11,205 nucleotides of DNA, from assembly GCA_027592105.1 (NCBI GenBank), contig JAQCLA010000059.1, forward strand, positions 1-11,205, in the 5' to 3' direction. The notes below the pieces were generated by a model. The model saw only the letters and a program-made list of their open reading frames with translations. It made no database searches and was not told the origin of the DNA. This document shows positions 5,484-11,205 of this stretch, piece by piece (the stretch's first letter is position 1; each line of letters opens with the position of its first letter). The DNA comes from Pseudomonadota bacterium. Lineage in GTDB: Bacteria; Pseudomonadota; Alphaproteobacteria; Rhodobacterales; Rhodobacteraceae. The translations under genes and the position numbers were made by a program.

Positions 5484-8400
5484 ATGGGCACGAGGTCGAT
5501 GATACAGGACGGGCAGGGCACCGCGACAGGGCAGACACAGGCCAAACCCACGCCCCGCCGGGCGCGGCGCTGGCTTGTGGGCGTAACGCTTGTTTTGGTC
5601 ATGGTCCTTGTCTTGCCGCTTGCTGCGGGTGCGGCACTCTGGCTGCGTTTGGGCGCGGGGCCCGTTACCTTGCCTGCGGCGCTGACCGCGCAGATCACCG
5701 ACCGCATCGACGCGGCGATGCTGGCCAATACCATCACCATCGGGCGTATCCAGATCAGCCGCGCGGCGGGTGATGACGGCCTTGATATGACCATTCGCGA
5801 TTTGGCCATGACCGATCCCGATGGTGCGATCCGCGCGGCCTTTCCTGCCTTGGTGGTCAACCTCTCGGGCGAGGCGTTGCTGCAAGGCGATGTCGCCCCG
5901 GTGCGTGTCGATCTACAAGGTGCGGGCCTCAGGCTTGCGCGCGATGCGACGGGCCAGATCGATCTGGCCTTGATGGCGGGCGGCATGGCCAGCGAAATCG
6001 GCCTTGGCGATAGCTTGGCGCGGCTTGATCGCATGCTGGCCTCGCCGGTTTTCGCCCGGCTCGAGGCGGTCAATGGGCGCGGGCTGGAATTGGTGATGGC
6101 CGATGCCATGACAGGCCAGACGATGCGCGTAAGCGATGCGGGCATGCGGCTTGAGCGGGTGGATGGCGCCTTGGCCTTGCGCTTGGGCGGCGCGCTTGAG
6201 GGGAGCCGCGATGCGACCATCGATATCGCCCTTTCACGCAGCGCGCAGAACGGCACGACACAGCTGGCCTTTTCCTTCGACGGCTTGGCCGCGCGCGATA
6301 TCGCCACGATCGGCCCGGCGCTGGCATGGGTCGATCTGATGCGCGCGCCGATCTCGGGCTTGGTGCGGGGGCAGCTGTCCGATAGCGGGGTCGTGGGCGA
6401 TCTTCAGGTGAACCTCGATATCGGCGCGGGTCAGGTCCGCCCCAGTGCCGAGGCATTGCCGATCGGCTTCGATGGGCTGCAGGTGGCGCTGCTTTATGAT
6501 GCGACCCGCGGGCGCATCACCTTTGATCGCTTCAATCTTGCCGCGCCCTTGTTGCAGTTCCAAGCCACGGGCCATGCCGATCTTTTGCCTGATGGCAGCA
6601 GCTACACAGGTCAATTCGCGATGGCCGACATCACCATCGCGCCTTTGGAAGGCATGACCGCGCCCATCGTTCTTGATACCGCCCAGATCGATTTGGCATT
6701 GGCGCTTGCACCAACACTGCGCCTTGAGGTCGGGCAGGCGGTTGTTGCGCATGACGGGCGCATCCTGCGCGCGCAAGGTCATGTCGGCGCGGTCGCGGGC
6801 GGGTTGGATCTCGCCCTCGATCTTTCCATGCCCGAGGCCGACACCGCCGCGGTCTTGGCCTATTGGCCGCAAAACCGCCTGCCACGCACGCGGACATGGT
6901 TGGCCCATAATGTCGCGTCGGGCCTGCTTTCGGATATCACCTTCGCCTTGCGCGCCGCGCCGGATATGCCAAGCCGCAGCGCGCTTGGGCTGAGTTTCGC
7001 GCAGGCCAATATCCGCGTGCTGCCGATGATGCCGCCCATTGTCGATGCGGCCGGGTATCTCAGCATCATGGATGCGCAGATGGGCCTGCGCTTGGATGCA
7101 GGCGACATGATCGCCCCCGATGGTGGGGCGGTGTCGTTCGGCGGCTCGGTCATGCAGATCGCCGATACGCGCCAACCCGGACCCGAGGCGCGGATCGATC
7201 TGGCCCTTTCAGGGGGCTTGGGCGATATATTGACCCTTTTGCGCGCGCCGCCTGTGCGTCTTTTGGCCGAAGGCGCGATGACACCCGACCGGCTGGGGTC
7301 TGGGCTGGTCGTGGCCAATGCCAGCATCCTCACCCGGCTGATGCGCCAAGAGCAGGGCGGCCAAACGCGCGTCAGCGTTGCGGGGCAGGTGACCGAATTC
7401 GTGGCCGAGGCATTGGTGCCCGGGCGGCGGCTGACGGCCGAGCGGCTAGAGGTCAGCTTGGCGGATGCGCAGCTGCGGATCGCGGGTGACGCACAGCTTG
7501 ATGGGGTCGCCTTTTCGGGCCAGTGGACACGCGATCTTGGGCCCGATGCGGCGCGCGTGTCGCGGCTTGAGGCTGATACGCGGCTGAGCCGTGCTGCGCT
7601 TGCCAGCTTCGGCGTCGCTTTGCCCGATTGGATGCTACGCGGTGAAAGCGCGGCACGGCTGAGCCTTGATTTACCCGATGATGCGCCGGCCATCCTGCGC
7701 ATCACCTCCGATCTGGCGGGGGCGCAGTTGGCTTTGCCACTCTTGGGCTGGCGGCAGGGGCTAGAGCGGACCGGCCGCATGGCGGTGGAGATTGTGCTTG
7801 GGACAAACCCGACCGTGACAGAGCTGGCGCTCGCCGTCGATGGGTTAGAATTGTCAGGGCGGATCGCTTTGGGCGACAACGGTGGCTTCCAGCGCCTGAC
7901 CGCCAACAGGTTCCGGCTTGGATCTTGGTTGGATGTGACCGGTGCCGTGTCACCGCGCGGGGTGGGTCAGGCCCCCGCCATCGAGATTACCGGCGGTACG
8001 CTCGATCTGCGCGGTGCGCCACAGATCGCGCAAGGCGGCCCGCGCCTTGAGGGGGGACCGATCGCGGCGACGCTGGACCGGCTACAGGTGACCGAGGGGA
8101 TCGCCATCAGCCCGTTGATCGCCGATCTGACCACCCAAGGCGGGCTTTCGGGTCAGTTTCGCGGCCGCGTCAACGGCGAGGCGCCCGTCAGCGGCACCTT
8201 GGTCAGCGTGGCAGCCGGGCCCGCGGTGCGGCTGCGCGCCGATGATGGTGGCCAAGTGCTGCGCTCCGCAGGGATTTTCCAATCCGCCCGTGGTGGCGAG
8301 ATGGAGCTGATCCTCGAGCCGTCGGGCATCCAAGGCAGCTATGATGGTCGTTTGCGCATCGATAATCCAAGGCTGCGCAATGCCCCCGTCATGGCAGAGC

Positions 8401-8786
8401 TTCTCAACATCATATCGGTCGTGGGGTTGATCGAACAGCTGCGCGCCGAAGGGATCGGCATGGGGAATGTCGAAGCCCGCTTTCGTGTCACGCCGACGCA
8501 GTTGCTGCTGACTGAAGGTGTGGCCATCGGCCCGTCGCTGGGGCTGTCGTTTGATGGCACATATGATCTGCGCTCCAAGCAGTTGGCGATGTCGGGCGTG
8601 ATTTCGCCGCTCAATGCGGTCAACGGGTTGTTCGGTGCGTTTTTGGGCACAAGGCGCGAGGGCTTGTTCGGTTTCGCCTATAACTTGACGGGGAGTGCCG
8701 AAAACCCGCAGGTCACGGTCAACCCGCTTTCGATTCTCACACCCGGTGTGTTCCGCGAGATTTTCCGCAGCCCGCCGCCGAACTGA
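5484..8786 (+). CDS. Large AsmA/YhdP-like envelope protein
   Basis: 1100 residues. A short basic cytoplasmic tail (PRRARRW at 24-30) precedes one membrane helix at about 30-53, so the bulk should face the periplasm. The rest is a long run of alternating hydrophobic beta-strand and glycine patterns, as in the beta-groove proteins AsmA, TamB and YhdP. The C-terminal 150 residues, from about 949 (GSYDGRLRIDNPRLRNAP) through LLNIISVVGLIEQL to GTYDLRSKQLAMSGVISP and ENPQVTVNPLSIL, look like an AsmA C-terminal domain. Members bridge the two membranes and are implicated in phospholipid transport to the outer membrane; a similar role here is inferred from family only. The length is close to E. coli YhdP (about 1270). 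The start could also be the ATG at 5499, which has GAGG just upstream. It is the first gene of a likely operon with queA, 10 bp downstream. Confidence 0.85.
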   Translation: MGTRSMIQDGQGTATGQTQAKPTPRRARRWLVGVTLVLVMVLVLPLAAGAALWLRLGAGPVTLPAALTAQITDRIDAAMLANTITIGRIQISRAAGDDGLDMTIRDLAMTDPDGAIRAAFPALVVNLSGEALLQGDVAPVRVDLQGAGLRLARDATGQIDLALMAGGMASEIGLGDSLARLDRMLASPVFARLEAVNGRGLELVMADAMTGQTMRVSDAGMRLERVDGALALRLGGALEGSRDATIDIALSRSAQNGTTQLAFSFDGLAARDIATIGPALAWVDLMRAPISGLVRGQLSDSGVVGDLQVNLDIGAGQVRPSAEALPIGFDGLQVALLYDATRGRITFDRFNLAAPLLQFQATGHADLLPDGSSYTGQFAMADITIAPLEGMTAPIVLDTAQIDLALALAPTLRLEVGQAVVAHDGRILRAQGHVGAVAGGLDLALDLSMPEADTAAVLAYWPQNRLPRTRTWLAHNVASGLLSDITFALRAAPDMPSRSALGLSFAQANIRVLPMMPPIVDAAGYLSIMDAQMGLRLDAGDMIAPDGGAVSFGGSVMQIADTRQPGPEARIDLALSGGLGDILTLLRAPPVRLLAEGAMTPDRLGSGLVVANASILTRLMRQEQGGQTRVSVAGQVTEFVAEALVPGRRLTAERLEVSLADAQLRIAGDAQLDGVAFSGQWTRDLGPDAARVSRLEADTRLSRAALASFGVALPDWMLRGESAARLSLDLPDDAPAILRITSDLAGAQLALPLLGWRQGLERTGRMAVEIVLGTNPTVTELALAVDGLELSGRIALGDNGGFQRLTANRFRLGSWLDVTGAVSPRGVGQAPAIEITGGTLDLRGAPQIAQGGPRLEGGPIAATLDRLQVTEGIAISPLIADLTTQGGLSGQFRGRVNGEAPVSGTLVSVAAGPAVRLRADDGGQVLRSAGIFQSARGGEMELILEPSGIQGSYDGRLRIDNPRLRNAPVMAELLNIISVVGLIEQLRAEGIGMGNVEARFRVTPTQLLLTEGVAIGPSLGLSFDGTYDLRSKQLAMSGVISPLNAVNGLFGAFLGTRREGLFGFAYNLTGSAENPQVTVNPLSILTPGVFREIFRSPPPN

Positions 8787-8796
8787 TGTTGCCTGC

Positions 8797-9852
8797 ATGA
8801 AGCTTGAAGATTTCGATTTCGACCTGCCCGAGGCGTTGATCGCGACACGGCCCGCGCGGCCACGTTCCTCGGCGCGTCTGCTGCATGCCGATGGGGCTGT
8901 GACCCATGACCGCCATGTCTATGATCTGCCCCAGATCCTGCGCCCCGGTGATAGGCTGATCCTCAACGACACCCGCGTCATCCCGGCGCGGCTGACGGGC
9001 CATCGCACGCGCCAAAGCGCGCAAGGCGCGGTTACCGCCAAGATCGAAGTCACGCTGATGGAGCCGCAAGCCGATGGCACATGGAGCGCGCTGGCCAAGC
9101 CGATGCGCAAATTGGCCCTTGGCGAAATTATCATTTTTTCCAAAGATCTATCGGCTGAGGTTGACAGCTTGGATCAGGGGCTGCGGCTGCGGTTCAACGT
9201 GACCGGCGCTGATTTCGACGCCGCGCTCAACGCGTCGGGCGCCATGCCCTTGCCGCCCTATATCGCGGGCAAACGCGCCCCTGATGCGCGCGACCGCGAG
9301 GATTACCAGACCATTTGGGCCAAGCGCGCCGGTGCAGTGGCCGCCCCCACCGCCAGCCTGCATTTCGACGAAGGTTTGGTGGCGGCCTTGGGGCGGGCGG
9401 GGATCGCTTTCACCTTCGTCACGCTGCATGTGGGGGCGGGAACATTCCTGCCCGTCACGGTTGATGACGTCACGACCCACCGCATGCATGCCGAATGGGG
9501 CGAGGTGCGCGAACAAGCCGCCGCCGAGATGAACGCTACACGCGCCGCAGGCGGGCGGATCATTCCCGTCGGCACAACGGCGCTGCGGTTGATCGAAACA
9601 GCCGCCGAGGCCGATGGCACTATGCGCGCCTATGAGGGTGAAACCGATATCTTCATCTATCCCGGCTATCGCTGGAAAATCACCGATGGGTTGATGACCA
9701 ATTTCCACTTGCCCAAATCGACGCTGATGATGCTGGTCTCGGCCTTGATGGGCCAAGAGCGGGTGCGCGAGATCTATGCGCATGCGATCAAGGACAGCTA
9801 CCGTTTCTTTTCCTATGGTGACGCGTCTCTCCTGATTCCGTCGCAGATGTGA
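8797..9852 (+). CDS. queA: S-adenosylmethionine:tRNA ribosyltransferase-isomerase
   Basis: 351 residues, full length for the family. QueA moves the ribosyl part of S-adenosylmethionine onto preQ1 at position 34 of tRNAs for Asp, Asn, His and Tyr, giving epoxyqueuosine, in the cytoplasm. Family blocks are all present: the start MKLEDFDFDLPEALIA with RPSSARLL-type residues just after, LNDTRVIPARL, LPPYI, YQTIWAKRAGAVAAPTASLHF, FVTLHVGAGTFLPV, GGRIIPVGTTALRLIE, GETDIFIYPGYRW, MTNFHLPKSTLMMLVSAL and YRFFSYGDASLL. The ATG at 8797 is chosen because the conserved start falls there; the 34 codons upstream in frame overlap the end of the AsmA-like gene. No clear ribosome binding site lies before it, which fits translational coupling to the stop codon 10 bp upstream. 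No queuosine riboswitch is apparent. Very secure. Confidence 0.97.
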   Translation: MKLEDFDFDLPEALIATRPARPRSSARLLHADGAVTHDRHVYDLPQILRPGDRLILNDTRVIPARLTGHRTRQSAQGAVTAKIEVTLMEPQADGTWSALAKPMRKLALGEIIIFSKDLSAEVDSLDQGLRLRFNVTGADFDAALNASGAMPLPPYIAGKRAPDARDREDYQTIWAKRAGAVAAPTASLHFDEGLVAALGRAGIAFTFVTLHVGAGTFLPVTVDDVTTHRMHAEWGEVREQAAAEMNATRAAGGRIIPVGTTALRLIETAAEADGTMRAYEGETDIFIYPGYRWKITDGLMTNFHLPKSTLMMLVSALMGQERVREIYAHAIKDSYRFFSYGDASLLIPSQM

Positions 9853-9912
9853 CAGACCGGGGATGATTTCGGTCGCCAAGCTTTCGGCGATACCAAGGGA
9901 AAGGCTGTTTCG

Positions 9913-11202
9913 ATGATCAGTGTTCTGCGCCTGTCATGGCCGCTGCTGCTGGGTATGTTCTTGTTGCAGATCGGCAATGGCTTGCAGGGCTCGCTGATGG
10001 GCGTGCGCGGCACGATCGAGGGGTTCTCGACCTTTGAGCTGTCCTTTGTCGCCTCGGCCTATTTCGTGGGTTTCCTGGGTGGATCGCGCTTTGCGCCCGT
10101 CTTTATCGCCAAGGTGGGCCATGTGCGGGTCTTTGCGGCGCTAGGCTCGCTTATTTCAGCGACCTTGATCAGCTACCCGGTCCTGACCGATCCCTATGCA
10201 TGGATGGTGCTGCGCGTGATCTTGGGCTTCAGCCTGTCGGGGGTCTATGTGACGGCCGAAAGCTGGCTCAATGATGCCTCCACCAATACGACGCGGGGCC
10301 AGTCGCTTTCGACCTATGTGTTGGTGCAGATGTTCGGGCTGGTCGCGGGGCAGGGGATCTTGTCTGCAGGTGACCCATCGGGCTTTTTGCTGTTCATCAT
10401 CCCCTCGATCCTCGTGTCGATCAGCTTTGCGCCGATCTTGTTGTCGGTGCAGCCCGCGCCCGCTTTTCAGGCGTCACGCCCGATGAGTTTGCTGTCGCTT
10501 TACCGCGCCTCGCCCTTCGGCACGGTCGGCATGCTCTTGATGGGGGCGGTCTATGCGATGCAGTTCGGCATGGGGTCGGTCTATGCTACCGAAATGGGGC
10601 TATCGCTTGGTCAGATTTCGCTGTTCATGTCGGTGATCTTTCTGGGTGCAATCGTCATGCAATACCCGATGGGCTGGCTGTCGGATCGCATCGACCGGCG
10701 TGTGATGATCGTGGCCAGCGCCGCCTTGGCCGGTGTCGTGGGTATCGGCGGCTACGCCTTTGCCGAGAGTTTTGTATTTCTCATGATCGTCGCGGGATTG
10801 GTCGGCGGTCTGTCACAGCCGCTTTATGCGCTCTTGATCGCCTATACCAATGACTACCTTTCCTCCGAAGAGATGCCATCGGCCTCAGGCGGGTTGATCT
10901 TTCTCAACGGCTTGGGCGCAATCGTTGGTCCGCCCTTGGCGGGTCTGGTCATGTCCTTCATAGGGCCGGGCGGCTATTGGTTGATCATGGCGCTGTTTTT
11001 GTTCCTGACTTCCGCTTACGGGCTCTGGCGCATGACGCGCCGCGCCTCCGCCTATGCAGGCGACAAGGATCACGAGGCGGTGTCTTATCCAAATATCTTG
11101 CCCGGTGCATCGCCTGTTGCGGTCGAGACCGCACAGGAGCTTTATGTAGAGGCGACCGAGGCCAGCGAGGCCGAGAACCGCACCGAGACGACGACAAGCT
11201 AA
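9913..11202 (+). CDS. Major facilitator superfamily transporter
   Basis: 429 residues with about twelve hydrophobic segments in two halves, the classic MFS layout. The loop after helix 2 reads GGSRFAPVFIAKVGHVRV (from about residue 55), a variant of MFS motif A. The second-half copy is clearer: MGWLSDRIDRR at 253-263, with acidic D258. The glycine-rich LRVILGFSLSGVYVTAESWLND in helix 4 and its following loop resembles the YcaD-type branch of MFS proteins with no known substrate; that placement is tentative. The C-terminal 60 or so residues form a soluble, Glu/Thr-rich tail ending TETTTS, probably cytoplasmic. The ATG at 9913 lies just ahead of the first helix, with AAAGG about ten bases upstream. 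The gene follows queA on the same strand after 60 bp with no strong terminator between, so it may be the third gene of the operon. The TAA ends three bases before the window edge. Confidence 0.92.
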   Translation: MISVLRLSWPLLLGMFLLQIGNGLQGSLMGVRGTIEGFSTFELSFVASAYFVGFLGGSRFAPVFIAKVGHVRVFAALGSLISATLISYPVLTDPYAWMVLRVILGFSLSGVYVTAESWLNDASTNTTRGQSLSTYVLVQMFGLVAGQGILSAGDPSGFLLFIIPSILVSISFAPILLSVQPAPAFQASRPMSLLSLYRASPFGTVGMLLMGAVYAMQFGMGSVYATEMGLSLGQISLFMSVIFLGAIVMQYPMGWLSDRIDRRVMIVASAALAGVVGIGGYAFAESFVFLMIVAGLVGGLSQPLYALLIAYTNDYLSSEEMPSASGGLIFLNGLGAIVGPPLAGLVMSFIGPGGYWLIMALFLFLTSAYGLWRMTRRASAYAGDKDHEAVSYPNILPGASPVAVETAQELYVEATEASEAENRTETTTS

Positions 11203-11205
11203 GGC

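Noticed and set aside
4555..5502. A 315-codon plus-strand open frame across the DUF455 and bcp genes
   Set aside because: It covers the opposite strand of two recognisable genes and their gap, and its translation shows no family features.
5389..5538. A 50-residue N-terminal extension of Bcp
   Set aside because: The Bcp domain begins exactly at the ATG at 5388, which has a strong ribosome binding site. The extension would run into the start of the divergent AsmA-like gene.
8695..8796. A 34-residue N-terminal extension of QueA
   Set aside because: These codons overlap the conserved C-terminus of the AsmA-like protein, and QueA proteins begin at the MKLEDF block.
8787..8796. A preQ1 riboswitch ahead of queA
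   Set aside because: Only 10 bp separate queA from the preceding coding region, leaving no room for a leader in the gap, and no such element is visible before the operon's first gene.
9860..9895. A possible hairpin between queA and the MFS gene (GGTCGCC with GGCGATACC)
   Set aside because: The stem needs a two-base bulge and has no T-run after it, so it is too weak to call a terminator.
1..11205. Defence island, prophage, transposon or CRISPR content
   Set aside because: I found no transposase, integrase, phage or toxin-antitoxin gene, no long terminal repeats and no spaced direct-repeat array. All large frames are accounted for by chromosomal-type genes.

Overview
The window looks like ordinary chromosome from a high-GC alphaproteobacterium, most likely Rhodobacterales (Rhodobacter/Roseobacter relatives). 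This rests on strong G/C third-position bias, the style of the proteins, and the adjacent M23 peptidase and bactofilin genes. It is an inference from the sequence, not a database match. I see no rRNA, tRNA, CRISPR array, insertion sequence, phage gene or integration scar. Coding density is high and base composition looks even throughout.

Layout, left to right. (1) 1-987, plus strand: 3' part of an amidase-signature hydrolase, cut by the window edge. (2) 1067-1870, plus: a polytopic membrane protein of the DUF2189 type. A strong bidirectional terminator (1883-1907) separates it from the convergent gene pair that follows. (3) 3825-1941, minus: a membrane-anchored coiled-coil M23 (LytM) cell-wall endopeptidase, then a bactofilin whose start overlaps the peptidase stop by 11 bp. 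They probably form one cell-shape module: a cytoplasmic bactofilin scaffold and a periplasmic peptidoglycan hydrolase. (4) 4848-4024, minus: a ferritin-like DUF455 protein with a complete diiron-type residue pattern, followed by a probable terminator. (5) 5388-4927, minus: a Bcp/PrxQ peroxiredoxin. The 78-bp gap between this gene and the DUF455 gene holds an unusual set of three alternating repeat arms. (6) Divergent from bcp, plus strand: a very large AsmA/YhdP-like envelope protein (5484-8786), queA of queuosine biosynthesis (8797-9852) and a 12-helix MFS transporter (9913-11202). These three are closely spaced and probably co-transcribed.

Functionally the window mixes envelope biology (M23 peptidase, bactofilin, AsmA-like protein, two multi-pass membrane proteins), peroxide or oxygen chemistry (Bcp, diiron protein), tRNA modification (QueA) and small-molecule amide hydrolysis. 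I did not find a clearly new multi-gene system. The points most worth a second look are the overlapping M23-bactofilin pair with its possible membrane-targeting peptide, the paired cysteines next to the M23 zinc site, the alternating repeat array between bcp and the DUF455 gene, and the loss of the usual resolving cysteine in Bcp.
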